Of a stretch of 64,000 nt of DNA, positions 45,821-55,250 are shown in pieces (position 1 is the stretch's first letter; each line of letters begins with the position of its first letter). The translations under genes and the position numbers were made by a program. The notes below the pieces were generated by a model. The model saw only the letters and a list, made by a program, of their open reading frames with translations, was not told the origin of the DNA and searched no databases. Origin of the DNA: Bdellovibrio reynosensis (lineage in GTDB: Bacteria; Bdellovibrionota; Bdellovibrionia; Bdellovibrionales; Bdellovibrionaceae); contig NZ_CP093442.1 in assembly GCF_022814725.1 (NCBI RefSeq), positions 992,001 to 1,056,000 on the forward strand, in the 5' to 3' direction.

Positions 45821-46267
45821 TTACTGGCAGCGCGAACAAATCCCGAAAAAATCCAAGCGGTGGGACAGACTTTTATAACCCATCGCTTCGACAGTTTTGA
45901 TGTGTTCTTCTAAATCACAAAGATGAATCGGCTCTACCCGCTGGCATTGACGGCAGATCACGTGGTGGTGGTGATGGCCTGATTCTAAAGTCAGCTCAAA
46001 TCTTGCCACGCCATCACCGAACTCTAAACGTGAGACAATCAAGGATTCTTCAAATTTCTTTAGGATGCGATAGATCGTAACAAGATCCATGGCTTCAGAT
46101 CGGCCATCATATTTTTTAAAAATCTCGTCAGCAGAAATAGGCTCAGGATGATTTAAAAGGGTCTTTAATATCTGCGTGCGCTGGGAAGTCAGCTTCATCC
46201 CCGCCTTACGAACTCGTTCGTTTAAAGCCTCAATATTGATGTTTTTGCGCTCCTGACCACATTTCAT
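45821..46267 (-). CDS. Fur-family transcriptional regulator
   Basis: A 148-aa metal-responsive repressor. The N-terminal winged helix contains GMKLTSQRTQILKTL near residue 22 and DLVTIYRILKKFEE near 60. The metal and dimerisation region has ARFEL, GHHHHHVICRQC near 96-107, and the C-terminal CSRC, giving two CxxC pairs for the structural zinc. The five-histidine run adds possible ligands. Whether it senses iron, zinc or peroxide cannot be decided. Its stop abuts the histidine-kinase stop with no gap between them. Confidence 0.9.
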   Translation of the reverse strand: MKCGQERKNINIEALNERVRKAGMKLTSQRTQILKTLLNHPEPISADEIFKKYDGRSEAMDLVTIYRILKKFEESLIVSRLEFGDGVARFELTLESGHHHHHVICRQCQRVEPIHLCDLEEHIKTVEAMGYKSLSHRLDFFGICSRCQ

Positions 46268-46344
46268 AAGGGGAACTTATATCAGGTGCTTTTTATGAAA
46301 TCTAGCTTCCTTTAACCCCTGGCAAATGATTCAATAGGCCCTAT

Positions 46345-46944
46345 ATGCTTAAGACAATTCACCTATTTCGCCACGGACAAACTGACTGGAATATCAACCG
46401 CCGCATGCAGGGTCATTCTGACATTCCTTTAAACGAGGAAGGTCGCAAACAAGCCTTGGCCCTTCAGACTTATTTTGCAGAAAACCCGGTGGAGTTATTT
46501 ATTTCTAGTGACCTGATTCGCGCCCAACAAACGGCTGGAATTGCGAACGAAAAATTGGGTCTACCTTTAGAATATCATGCGGATTTTCGTGAAGTGTTTT
46601 TAGGCGAACTTGAGGGCATGACACAATCAGAAGCCCATGAAAAATTTGGGATTGAATCTTGGGATAAGTGGACTTCTTTAGATCCAATGCACTTTGGTTT
46701 TACATACCCTAAAGCAGAAAGTGCTTTGGTGGCCGTTGAGCGTTTTTCCCATGCTTTAAAACGTTTGTGTTCTGAGAGGTCATTTTTAAATGCGGGTCTT
46801 TGCACCCATGGTTTGATCATGCGCCGTTTTCTACACTCTCTGCGCCCGGAACTGCAGGAAGCCTTACCAATCCCTAACTGCGTGGTTTACAAGATCACTT
46901 GGGACGAGTTGAGCGGTAAATTCTTATTTGATTTCAATCCGTAA
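46345..46944 (+). CDS. Histidine phosphatase family protein (phosphoglycerate mutase-like)
   Basis: A 199-aa branch-1 histidine phosphatase. The RHG motif is LFRHGQTDWN (catalytic His10), with MQGHSDIPLNEEGR near 23, SSDLIRAQQTA near 53, the acid residue in FREVFLGELEGM near 80 and the second His in CTHGLIMR near 152. Family members include GpmB, CobC and broad-specificity phosphatases; context gives no substrate. It is divergent from the fur-like gene with a 77-bp gap. Confidence 0.87.
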   Translation: MLKTIHLFRHGQTDWNINRRMQGHSDIPLNEEGRKQALALQTYFAENPVELFISSDLIRAQQTAGIANEKLGLPLEYHADFREVFLGELEGMTQSEAHEKFGIESWDKWTSLDPMHFGFTYPKAESALVAVERFSHALKRLCSERSFLNAGLCTHGLIMRRFLHSLRPELQEALPIPNCVVYKITWDELSGKFLFDFNP

Positions 46945-47087
46945 AAGCTTTAGCTCTGCCGAACAACAATTATTCATATTTGAGACGCAACCGTCTAAAT
47001 CCGAGGTGCCCAGTCTTAATCCATTGCTTCAAGGGACTGCGGCAGCTATTCTAGTTATGTCTTTGAACCCTAAAAAAGGATTCATCC

Positions 47088-47606
47088 ATGGAAAAAATCC
47101 CGTTTCAAACAGTGCAAAATTCAATCGACACGATCTGTGGTATCGCGGAAGAAAGTGATCTAGAAAAAGCTTCTAGCCACCTTTTTGATGTGCAACCTGA
47201 TCTGGGTGGATTTTTAATGGAATTTATCGAAGACATGAGCGAAGGTGCGCAAGACCTTGGCTTTATGATGGCTTTGATTTTACAAAAATCTTTTGAAGAT
47301 CAATACAAAGTTCTTCGTAAAATGAACGAAGAAGAAGTTGTTGAGCGCTTTAATAAAGCAGAAGCTGAACTGCAAAACTTGCTTAAGATCGATGACGATG
47401 TGATCGCTGACCTTCAAGACAAAGCCGCCGCCAACGGCCAACCAGAAATCATGAACTACATCATCGAAGAACTTTTCATGTCGCCAGATCTAGAGCCAAC
47501 GCTTGAGGCGAATGAACAAGTTCATCTTTTCATCATTTGCAAATTCTTTGTTGATTGCTTAAACGAGCTTGCGATGGAAAAAGCTCCGGAGTTGGTTAGG
47601 CACTAA
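47088..47606 (+). CDS. Hypothetical acidic helical protein
   Basis: A 172-aa, strongly acidic, mostly helical protein with no signal peptide or membrane helix. An AAGGA ribosome-binding site lies seven bases before the ATG and a strong terminator follows, so it is a genuine single-gene unit. I recognise no family. The 143 bases before it show no clear promoter or RNA element. Confidence 0.7.
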   Translation: MEKIPFQTVQNSIDTICGIAEESDLEKASSHLFDVQPDLGGFLMEFIEDMSEGAQDLGFMMALILQKSFEDQYKVLRKMNEEEVVERFNKAEAELQNLLKIDDDVIADLQDKAAANGQPEIMNYIIEELFMSPDLEPTLEANEQVHLFIICKFFVDCLNELAMEKAPELVRH

Positions 47607-47651
47607 TACCTGTAGTCCTTGGGAATCTTCGGGTTTCCGAACTTGGTTAGA

Positions 47652-47687
47652 ATAAAAAAAGCCCATCTTACGGTGGGCTTTTTTTAT
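47652..47687. terminator. Bidirectional Rho-independent terminator
   Basis: AAAAAAAGCCCATC and GGTGGGCTTTTTTT pair across a four-base loop, with an A-run on the left and a T-run on the right. It can end the acidic-protein gene (plus) and the NHL lipoprotein gene (minus). Confidence 0.92.
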
Positions 47688-47706
47688 TCCTATTTTTCGT
47701 TAGATA

Positions 47707-49533
47707 CTATTCTGTGAGCGGTATTCCCAGCGGTGAGAATTTTTGAATGCGCTTTCCAAACGCCTCTGCCACGTATAAATTGCCATCACTGTCTGCGGCA
47801 ATGCCTGAGGGCCCGTTCATCTCTCCTAATAGGCGCCCCACTGTACCAAAAGACGTGAGCATGTTCCCACCACTGTCGTATTTGATAACCCTGCTTCCCA
47901 TCAAATCCGTCGCGAATATATTTCCAGTAGCATCAACATAAATGCCGTAACTTGGAGGATGAGCAAAATCAAACACGTAGTCTTCATCTTCGTCGTACTT
48001 ATAGATTTTCCCTGCCTGATCAATGACGTACAGATTGTGTTGAAGATCGACATAACAAGCTACCGGTGAACTAAGTTTGCCAGGACCTGCAGTTGCGCCA
48101 ATCACGCTGACAAAGTTACCATCTGTATCAAATTTCTGTACATTGCCGTTGAGGGTGTCCGTTGCATACAAAAAACCTTCACGAAAGCATAGACCAGCTA
48201 CACTTCCAAAGTCGCCATTGGATGTTCCTGCTACGCCCGTACCAATGAATTTGATATAGTTTCCATCTTTATCGTACTTCCAAACTTTATTAGCCAGCAT
48301 ATCAGAAGTATAGATGTTTCCTTGAGCATCCACGACTGAAGCTATCGCGAACTGCAGTTGACCTGGATTTGTTCCCGACTGTGAAAAGCGTCCAACCTGT
48401 TGCCCTGAAGAATTAAATTTAAAAATATACTGAGGTGATCCCGGAGCAAACCCTTGCGTGCTATAGATGTTATTAGTGGAATCTATGAACAACCCCATGA
48501 TGCCACCTAATGGCGATTCCTTTTCAAACGCCTTGATGAAATTCCCGTTCTTATCAAGAATCTGAATGTTTCCACCCATCAAAGAGGCGACATAGACATT
48601 ATCATTTTCATCAAACTGAAAATCATAGGGATCATTAAATGGATTTGCCGGGTTGCCAGTGTAGTAACCAATCAAAATTCCGGTCGGAGAGAACTTAATA
48701 AGCTCGCCACGAATTCGCTCGTTAACGAAAATATCCCCTTCTGAATTGACTCGAACTTTATAGGGCAAATTGAATTGGCCAGGACTATTACCTGGAGTGC
48801 CAAAAGTTGTAATAGTGTTGTTGGCTTTAAAAATCTGAACTCGCTTATTAGCGGCATCAAGCACGTAAACGTTTAGATTATCATCGACATCAATTCCCGT
48901 GGGCGCATTCAACTGGCCGACCAGAGCGCCAGGGCCTGAGCCAATGAAGCGGTTGTGGGACCCATCTGCATTGAACACTTGAATTCGACAATTCTGCCTT
49001 TCAGACACATACATGCGCCCATCCTTATCAAAGACAACATCCGTTGGCTCTTTAAATTGCCCCTGACCTACGCCTTCACTGCCAATGGACGAAAGATAGG
49101 TTCCATCCATATCAAAGACTTTGATTTTATGTTGGAATCTTTCGATAACTAGAATTTTTCCTGCGGGACTAATTACCAATCGTTCTGGAGCTTCAAACTG
49201 ATTGTTAGAGGTATTACCATAAGTTCCAAAGCCGAAAACAAAATCGCCCGTCGCGATATCGTATTGTTGCACACCCATTGCCATGTCTTGATAGGATGTC
49301 ACAAACAACTTTCCGTCATCTGTAAAAGTCATGCTAAGTGGAAATGAGTAGTAGTGTTTCGCACCACCAATAGGGAAAGTATTTTTTAATACTGGATCTG
49401 GAGTTGGTGTAGGATCATCGGGACTTTCAGAAAGTTGATCTGAGACACCTTTTAGAAGCTCAGCATCCATCGTGCAGCCTGCACTAAAGATGCTAAAAAA
49501 TATTGCAAGTGTCATACGAAAGATGAAGTTCAT
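47707..49533 (-). CDS. NHL-repeat beta-propeller lipoprotein
   Basis: A 608-aa exported lipoprotein. The signal peptide ends in a lipobox FSAGC with the lipidated Cys at 20, followed by a Pro/Asp-rich linker (residues 35-48). The rest consists of about a dozen NHL-type repeats of 40 to 50 residues with the pattern G-x-F-x-x-P-x-x-V/I plus D-x-x-G-x-x-Y/F-V-x-D/E, for example QFKEPTDVVFDKDGRMYVSE and QLNAPTGIDVDDNLNVYVLD. That is enough for two propellers. Such proteins usually bind other proteins or glycans at the surface. AAGGAA precedes the ATG. Single gene between two other units. Confidence 0.87.
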   Translation of the reverse strand: MNFIFRMTLAIFFSIFSAGCTMDAELLKGVSDQLSESPDDPTPTPDPVLKNTFPIGGAKHYYSFPLSMTFTDDGKLFVTSYQDMAMGVQQYDIATGDFVFGFGTYGNTSNNQFEAPERLVISPAGKILVIERFQHKIKVFDMDGTYLSSIGSEGVGQGQFKEPTDVVFDKDGRMYVSERQNCRIQVFNADGSHNRFIGSGPGALVGQLNAPTGIDVDDNLNVYVLDAANKRVQIFKANNTITTFGTPGNSPGQFNLPYKVRVNSEGDIFVNERIRGELIKFSPTGILIGYYTGNPANPFNDPYDFQFDENDNVYVASLMGGNIQILDKNGNFIKAFEKESPLGGIMGLFIDSTNNIYSTQGFAPGSPQYIFKFNSSGQQVGRFSQSGTNPGQLQFAIASVVDAQGNIYTSDMLANKVWKYDKDGNYIKFIGTGVAGTSNGDFGSVAGLCFREGFLYATDTLNGNVQKFDTDGNFVSVIGATAGPGKLSSPVACYVDLQHNLYVIDQAGKIYKYDEDEDYVFDFAHPPSYGIYVDATGNIFATDLMGSRVIKYDSGGNMLTSFGTVGRLLGEMNGPSGIAADSDGNLYVAEAFGKRIQKFSPLGIPLTE

Positions 49534-49717
49534 AAAAGTTCCTTTTGAACCTTAAGTACTTATCGGTCTGCTGCAGAACTTTGAACATTACATGAAAGCA
49601 AAACAAACGTATCTTTTTGAGAATAGACGCGAATGGGAGGTGAATTAGAACTTGCTACTCAAGATGATGTTGTCGTTGCCGCCGCTTTATGACTGCATAA
49701 GGAACGCTCGGAAAAAA

Positions 49718-50449
49718 CTAATGGGCCTGAGCTTTACTTTCATCTCTAATAATCAAAGCCTCATACCAGCTGCGCATGAAATTGAGATGTTTTGATTCAT
49801 TTATCTCAGCTTCGCGAAACTGTTCTGCCAATTCAGGCATTCCTACCTTTTCACAAAGCTGAATAAGAACTTTCCACGCATCATTATCTGCAAGCTCTGC
49901 GATAAGAATGGCTTCAATACACTGAGGTAAAGTCGTGCGCGGATCGGTTAAAACCTGCATAATACCCATCCCCAAAACGCCCGCCACGTCAGCTCCTGGA
50001 GTTACAGCTGTTGAATCACCACCAAGGTCTTCGATCGCATCGCGGATCAAATCAAAATGCCTTGCTTCTTCTTCTCTGAAGTCTCTAACCACATCAACTG
50101 TTTCAGTTTCACCAAAGGCCATGCACTTAGTTAAAAGGGCATCATATAAGCGCACGCCCGATCTTTCAAAAGCCAGGCGCTCGCCTAGTTGATCAATAAG
50201 TATTTTTGGATCATTGCCTTTAAGAACTTGCAGGCCTGCGCTTATCACCCCTTGCGGAGACATAGGCAACGGCACTGAGCCCACATCATCAGAGCCTTTA
50301 ATATATTCTTCGCGCATATCCATCGCGTCTTTACTTGAATCTTCTGGCTCTCGATTTAATTCTTCGTGTTCTAAAAGCATTTCTTTAGAAAGAAAGGGTG
50401 CTGCTTTCATTCCGGTTTTATTTAATCCAAAACTTAATTTTTCTTTCAT
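49718..50449 (-). CDS. Ferritin-like domain protein
   Basis: A 243-aa protein with a four-helix ferritin-like domain in residues 80-235. Candidate metal ligands are the Glu in GERLAFERSG near 90, EEEARHFD near 128, AELADND near 190 and EINESKHLNF near 222, giving two E-x-x-H units as in di-iron carboxylate proteins. The first 75 residues are charged and probably flexible. It overlaps the following family-related gene upstream by four bases (ATGA). Role may be iron storage, peroxide handling or an oxidase; unknown. Confidence 0.7.
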   Translation of the reverse strand: MKEKLSFGLNKTGMKAAPFLSKEMLLEHEELNREPEDSSKDAMDMREEYIKGSDDVGSVPLPMSPQGVISAGLQVLKGNDPKILIDQLGERLAFERSGVRLYDALLTKCMAFGETETVDVVRDFREEEARHFDLIRDAIEDLGGDSTAVTPGADVAGVLGMGIMQVLTDPRTTLPQCIEAILIAELADNDAWKVLIQLCEKVGMPELAEQFREAEINESKHLNFMRSWYEALIIRDESKAQAH

Positions 50450-51654
50450 AGAGAAGCTCCTCTATTAAATTCTTTTTGATAGTTTTTAGCAAAATTCGCG
50501 CGATGATTTAATTCCCCACCCGGTGTCCAAATATAATTTAAGGACACTATTTCCGAAGGCACACCGTCGCGGTGAACCTGTTGGCGGTACATTTTTGTTT
50601 CATTGCTTTCTTCACTGCGATCGACGAAGTCTTTACCTAGGGCACTCATATTCACTTCGTTCTTCAAAGTGTCGCGCACAAACTGGCGTTGGCTTGCAAA
50701 ATCAATGGGCTCTGGAAGTTCTGTAGGAATGATTTCCTGCGGGTCCCGACGTTCGGATTCCTTAAATAACTCTGCCACCATGTGGAATTGGCCAAATTCA
50801 TAATCTAGGAATCTTTCCCAGTACGCTCTCAGTCTTGCATTCTTTTCTGAAGCAACACAGCCATAGTAGTTGTAAACTTCGTTAGCCTTATGCAATAGCA
50901 TCTTTTCCATCCACGTTTCTTTGGTGTCGATGATGCTTTCATACTGCGTGACGTGCTGTTCTTCGATGGAAGCAATTTCAGCGTAAAGTTGTCGCGCTAA
51001 AGGATCTGCAAACAACGGTCCGATATTCATGTAGTAGTTCCACGTCTGCTGTTCAGCGGCCATGATGGTAAGCGCATGCATCTTAGAAATCGGTGCAGCA
51101 GTTTCTTTATCATAGGGATGGCGTAAATCATCACTTGGAGATCGATGTTCATCAATCGTTGGACGCCCAGGAAGAATGTCCGTATAAGACTGCAAAATAT
51201 TATTTGCATCTTTACCTTCTAGACGGTCCATCAAAGCGGCATAGCGATACATATGATCGAAGTCCTCAAGGAGCCCAAATCGATAGGTTTGCGCTAAATA
51301 AGGATCAGGTTCGTTTTGCGCCACTGCCGCCGTGATTTCAATAGCCACTTGTTCATAGGCAATGGTTGTTTCTAAAGGAGAATGATCCGCTCCAAGGAGC
51401 CAGTTAATTTTTGTGGCCTGCTGATGATCCACTCTGCGCATTAAAGCCAAAGGAAGTTGATATTTAGAATTCATGCGCGCAAAGCTGTGGGAAAACTTGA
51501 TAGATTCAAGTTCAATGCCGTTCATTAAAATGATTCGCACACGGCTAAAAGCATCGTCATCCATTTTGCTGATGGGTTCGGCGACCATCTCTTTCCAACT
51601 CATTATTTGTTTTTCTAAAGGAACACCTTTTTCTTCGTAAATCTTAAAGCCCAT
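50446..51654 (-). CDS. Ferritin-like superfamily protein (large)
   Basis: A 402-aa mostly helical protein. Pairs of E/Q-x-x-H motifs (LEDFDHMYRY near 128, SIEEQHVTQYES near 236, EFGQFHMVAE near 290) suggest two tandem four-helix metal-binding bundles. The ATG at 51654 has AAGGAG six bases upstream. It forms a two-gene operon with the smaller ferritin-like protein. I recognise this pair only as ferritin-like; no reaction can be named. Confidence 0.6.
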   Translation of the reverse strand: MGFKIYEEKGVPLEKQIMSWKEMVAEPISKMDDDAFSRVRIILMNGIELESIKFSHSFARMNSKYQLPLALMRRVDHQQATKINWLLGADHSPLETTIAYEQVAIEITAAVAQNEPDPYLAQTYRFGLLEDFDHMYRYAALMDRLEGKDANNILQSYTDILPGRPTIDEHRSPSDDLRHPYDKETAAPISKMHALTIMAAEQQTWNYYMNIGPLFADPLARQLYAEIASIEEQHVTQYESIIDTKETWMEKMLLHKANEVYNYYGCVASEKNARLRAYWERFLDYEFGQFHMVAELFKESERRDPQEIIPTELPEPIDFASQRQFVRDTLKNEVNMSALGKDFVDRSEESNETKMYRQQVHRDGVPSEIVSLNYIWTPGGELNHRANFAKNYQKEFNRGASL

Positions 51655-51823
51655 TATCAACTCCTTTTCATCACGCCCGATGACTGTGCGACTAAAAAAA
51701 AGGGCTTCAACGACAGACCAAAAACCCTGCCCAAATGCAGAAAAGTTGGAAAAAGAATCCTTCAGTCAACACAGAATGAAAATGTTGAAATAGAAAGCTA
51801 AGTCCTGCTGAAGAAATTTAGAC

Positions 51824-51850
51824 AAAAAAAAGCCCGGGAACACCGGGCTT
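51824..51850 (-). terminator. Rho-independent terminator after the merR-like gene
   Basis: AAAGCCCGG and CCGGGCTTT form a nine-base stem with a short loop; read on the minus strand it is followed by a run of eight T. It ends the pheS-pheT-ihfA-merR transcript directly after the merR-like stop. Confidence 0.9.
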
Positions 51851-51855
51851 TGGAT

Positions 51856-52383
51856 TTATTTGAAAAGTTGGCGAAGTCTTTGAATGTCGCCGACTAAAGC
51901 ATCAATAGAATCATGGATATTATCAATGCGTGTGTAAACTTGGTTCATGTCTTTTTCTTTTCTGACATGGGCTTTTAATTCTCTCATCGCGTTTCTTGCG
52001 CCTTCAATACTGAAGCGGTCGCGGTGAAGAAGTTTACGTATCAAAAGCGCGTTTTCAACGTCTTTACGAGTGTACATACGTTGATTGTTAGAAGCTTTTT
52101 TCGGGCGAAGAACTTCAAACTCAGTTTCCCAGTAACGAAGAACGTATTGTTTGATGCCAAGGATTTCAGCCACATCACCGATTTTAAAACCCATTTTATC
52201 TGGGATGGCTTTGATCTCTTCTAAAAGCTTATCATCACAAAGCATGGCAGGGATCGAGATCGGAGCTGACGCCATCACTGGCATACCCTCTTCCATCGCT
52301 TCAGACTCAGTAGCTAATTCGACGTGATTGTCACCTAGGGAAAGCTCCGAGCTTTCAAGCTCAAGAGCTTCGGCATCATTCAT
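51856..52383 (-). CDS. MerR-family transcriptional regulator
   Basis: A 175-aa regulator with an N-terminal acidic extension of about 60 residues, then the MerR winged helix FKIGDVAEILGIKQYVLRYWETEF near residues 65-88 with the wing KKASNNQRMYTRKDV, and a C-terminal helical stretch. This is the type often found after ihfA at the end of the pheST operon. The ATG at 52383 overlaps ihfA by eight bases; an open frame continues 30 bases further. No metal-binding cysteines are visible, so the signal is unknown. Confidence 0.88.
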   Translation of the reverse strand: MNDAEALELESSELSLGDNHVELATESEAMEEGMPVMASAPISIPAMLCDDKLLEEIKAIPDKMGFKIGDVAEILGIKQYVLRYWETEFEVLRPKKASNNQRMYTRKDVENALLIRKLLHRDRFSIEGARNAMRELKAHVRKEKDMNQVYTRIDNIHDSIDALVGDIQRLRQLFK

Positions 52384-52738
52384 TGTCATCGTAGTCATCA
52401 TCATCATCCTCATCAGTTAAGTGAGCATACTCTTCGCCATTAAGCATTGCTTTAAGCACTTGCGACGGACGGAAGGTAAGTACACGGCGGGCAGAAATTT
52501 TGATCTGCTCCCCTGTTTGCGGATTGCGACCGATGCGTTCGTTTTTGCCACGAACAACAAAGTTACCAAAACCGGAAATCTTAACTTTTTCACCGTTTTG
52601 CAAAACATCCTTCAAGGAGTCGAAAACAAGTTCCACAAGTTCAGACGCTTCTTTTTTCGAGAATCCGATTTTTTGATACACGTTCTCGACGATATCGGCC
52701 TTAGTCACCGTTGATTTACCTAAGTTCTGGCCAGCCAT
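52376..52738 (-). CDS. ihfA: Integration host factor alpha subunit with acidic tail
   Basis: A 120-aa HU/IHF-family DNA-bending protein. The core matches IhfA: VTKADIVENVYQKIGFSKKEA, GEKVKISGFGNFVVR near 50 and RIGRNPQTGEQIKISARRVLTFRPS with the minor-groove-intercalating Pro in GRNPQTG. IhfA is usually about 100 residues; here a C-terminal tail (about 107-120) is almost entirely Asp and Glu. It follows pheT by 73 bases, the common pheST-ihfA order. Confidence 0.92.
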   Translation of the reverse strand: MAGQNLGKSTVTKADIVENVYQKIGFSKKEASELVELVFDSLKDVLQNGEKVKISGFGNFVVRGKNERIGRNPQTGEQIKISARRVLTFRPSQVLKAMLNGEEYAHLTDEDDDDDYDDNE

Positions 52739-52811
52739 AGCGAAATACTTCTCCTAAAAAATTTAAAGCACAAAGAAATCGTAACAAGCTACTGAAAACA
52801 ATCAACAATTA

Positions 52812-55250
52812 TTATCTAACACTCAAATCAAAGTTCTTCTTGAGGCTTTCAAGAACCTTTGTTGTCGTCTCGTTGATTTGATTTTCTTGCAGCGTGCCAT
52901 TCTTATCTTGAAGCCACAAACGAATCGCTACGGATTTCTTGCCTGGCTCCATTTTTTCGCCTTCATAAAGATCGAAGACATCCACGTTCAATAATAAGCC
53001 ACCCGCTGCTTTGCGGATGTCTTTAAGAACATCGCCCACTTTAAGTGTCTTTGGCATCACAAAGGCAAAGTCACGCTCTACCACTGGGAATTTTGAAACA
53101 CTTGAAATGCGGTACGGGCGAGGTTGACCTTTATAAAGTAATTCTAAGTCAAACTCTGCTAAAGCCGCAGGAACACGGATCTTATTATCATCAAGCAGGA
53201 CTGGATGAAGAGTTCCGATGAAACCTACTTTTTTACCTTCAACTAAAAGTTGCGCGTACTGACCTTGATGCAAGAACGCGGGAACTTCTGCTTTATTGGC
53301 CGGAGTCACCCACGTGTAAGCAGAGATGTTGAGACTTTTAAGCAAAGCTTCAACCGTTCCTTTAAGTTCATACACCACTGGGAAATCTAAAGATTTGTTC
53401 CAAAGATTCTGTGTACGACCCCAAACTGCCATGCCTAGGCGGCTTGATTCACCGTAACCACCGTCTTCTTTGACGGCAAAGCTTGCGCCGATTTCAAAAA
53501 GTCTTCCGTTCATGTTGCCATAATGGAAGTTGGTGTTCAGGTTTTTGAAAAGTCCATAACTTAAAGTGGATCTCATCACGTCCATTTCTTCGTTTAATGG
53601 ATTCATGATGCGGATTTCTTTTTCAGAGCTTGCTAGACCTGCCGCTTTTAAAGCTTCCATTGGACCCAAGAAAGGCTTTTCACCTTTTGAGCCTACGAAG
53701 GCAAAGTTGAAGGCTTGTTGGTAACCTTCCGCACGCAAAAGTTCACTTGTTGAGCGGTTTAACATGAACGCTTTATCGTGGTGTGAAGGCATGTTTTTAA
53801 GAACTGGCAAAGATTCAGGGATGAATTCGTAACCGTTAAGGCGCGCGTATTCTTCCACTAAGTCCATGTCTTGTTCTAGGTCAAAACGGAAAGTCGGAGG
53901 AAGAATTTTGTAAGTCTCCCCTGTTTTTTCGATTTGGCAGCCTAGGCGTTTCATAAAATCAACGAACTTGTGTTCTTCAGCTTGGTAACCCAAACGATCC
54001 GTCACAGTTTGAATAGAAATTGAAACCGGGGATTTTTTAACTGGGTTTGGATAGAAGTCATGGTGATCACCATAAGCTTCGCCGCCCGCCACTTCTAAAA
54101 TTAAAGCCGTCGCACGATTTAAACCACGCAAAGTTCCATCTGGATCTACACCGCGAGAAAATCTGTAAGCTGAATCCGTATCAATACCATGAAGGCGAGA
54201 AGTTTTTCTTGCGCTCATTGGCAGGAAATAAGCTGCCTCTAGGAAGATCGTAGTAGTTGAATCAGATACACCTGAATTTTTACCACCCACAACACCTGCT
54301 AGGCAGGCTGGATGTTGAACGTCACGGATTGTTAGCTCTTCGCCCGTTAGTGTTTTTTCAGTGCCATCAAGTGTGATGAATTTTTCACCGTTTACAGCGC
54401 GATCAACGATCACTTTGTTGCCAGCAATAAAAGCCGCATCAAATGCGTGAAGAGGCTGACCCAATTCCATCATCACGTAGTTTGTCACGTCGACGATGTT
54501 GTTGATTGAGTTTAATCCTACTGATTCTAGACGATGCTTCAACCATTCTGGGGAAGGCCCTACTTTTACATTTTTAATGTAGCGACCTGTATAGCGTGGG
54601 CAAAGATCGAAAGCTTTTACTTCTAAACCGATTGCTGACTTCGTTGAGTCAGATGAAGTTTTTAGTTCTGCTTTTGGTGCTTTTAATTCTTTGCCAAATA
54701 GACAAGCTACTTCGCGCGCTAGCCCGAAATGACTTAAGCAGTCTGCTCTGTTTGGAGTTACTTTTAATTCAAAAGTAATATCGTCGTAGCCTGCGTATTC
54801 TGCGTAAGGTTTACCGATTGGAGCGTCTGTAGGAAGAATCGCGATACCTTCAGATTCTTTCGCTAAGCCCAGCTCTTTTAGCGAACAAAGCATACCTGCA
54901 GAATCGACGCCGCGAACTGCTGATTTTCTAATTGCGAAGTTGCCTGGCAAAACTGCGCCTGGCAAAGCCACGATCACGCGGTCACCCGCTTTGTGATTTT
55001 GCGCGCCGCAAACGATTTGATGAACCACGTCGCCCGTTGAAACACGGCAAAGGGAAAGTTTATCCGCGTTCGGGTGTTTATCTTTTTCTAAGATGTGACC
55101 AACAACGACGTTGTTAAAGTCTTTGGCGCGATTGGTGATTTCTTCAACCTCAAGTCCTGCGCGAGTCAAAGCCTCCGCAAGCTCTTCAGGTTTTTGAAAG
55201 AACTCGGTCACATCAACATAATCATGGAGCCATTTTAAACTGATCTTCAT
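52812..55250 (-). CDS. pheT: Phenylalanyl-tRNA synthetase beta subunit
   Basis: An 812-aa subunit of the tetrameric (alpha-beta)2 synthetase that charges tRNA-Phe and edits Tyr-tRNA-Phe. Domains in order: [13 protein letters not shown] start, an OB-fold tRNA-binding domain near 40-150 ([21 protein letters not shown]), B3/B4 editing region ([10 protein letters not shown] and [12 protein letters not shown] near 270), B5 region near 410-480, catalytic-like core and the C-terminal FDX-ACB anticodon domain ([13 protein letters not shown] near 720). It overlaps pheS by four bases. Confidence 0.97.
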   Translation of the reverse strand: MKISLKWLHDYVDVTEFFQKPEELAEALTRAGLEVEEITNRAKDFNNVVVGHILEKDKHPNADKLSLCRVSTGDVVHQIVCGAQNHKAGDRVIVALPGAVLPGNFAIRKSAVRGVDSAGMLCSLKELGLAKESEGIAILPTDAPIGKPYAEYAGYDDITFELKVTPNRADCLSHFGLAREVACLFGKELKAPKAELKTSSDSTKSAIGLEVKAFDLCPRYTGRYIKNVKVGPSPEWLKHRLESVGLNSINNIVDVTNYVMMELGQPLHAFDAAFIAGNKVIVDRAVNGEKFITLDGTEKTLTGEELTIRDVQHPACLAGVVGGKNSGVSDSTTTIFLEAAYFLPMSARKTSRLHGIDTDSAYRFSRGVDPDGTLRGLNRATALILEVAGGEAYGDHHDFYPNPVKKSPVSISIQTVTDRLGYQAEEHKFVDFMKRLGCQIEKTGETYKILPPTFRFDLEQDMDLVEEYARLNGYEFIPESLPVLKNMPSHHDKAFMLNRSTSELLRAEGYQQAFNFAFVGSKGEKPFLGPMEALKAAGLASSEKEIRIMNPLNEEMDVMRSTLSYGLFKNLNTNFHYGNMNGRLFEIGASFAVKEDGGYGESSRLGMAVWGRTQNLWNKSLDFPVVYELKGTVEALLKSLNISAYTWVTPANKAEVPAFLHQGQYAQLLVEGKKVGFIGTLHPVLLDDNKIRVPAALAEFDLELLYKGQPRPYRISSVSKFPVVERDFAFVMPKTLKVGDVLKDIRKAAGGLLLNVDVFDLYEGEKMEPGKKSVAIRLWLQDKNGTLQENQINETTTKVLESLKKNFDLSVR

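Noticed and set aside
49640-49690. Short minus-strand frame ending in ...LSSKF, like the end of an outer-membrane protein
   Set aside because: Only 13 codons are open before an in-frame stop; too short to call a pseudogene remnant.
51661-51823. TTGACT upstream of the ferritin-like operon as a promoter
   Set aside because: No acceptable -10 element at the right distance; left uncalled.
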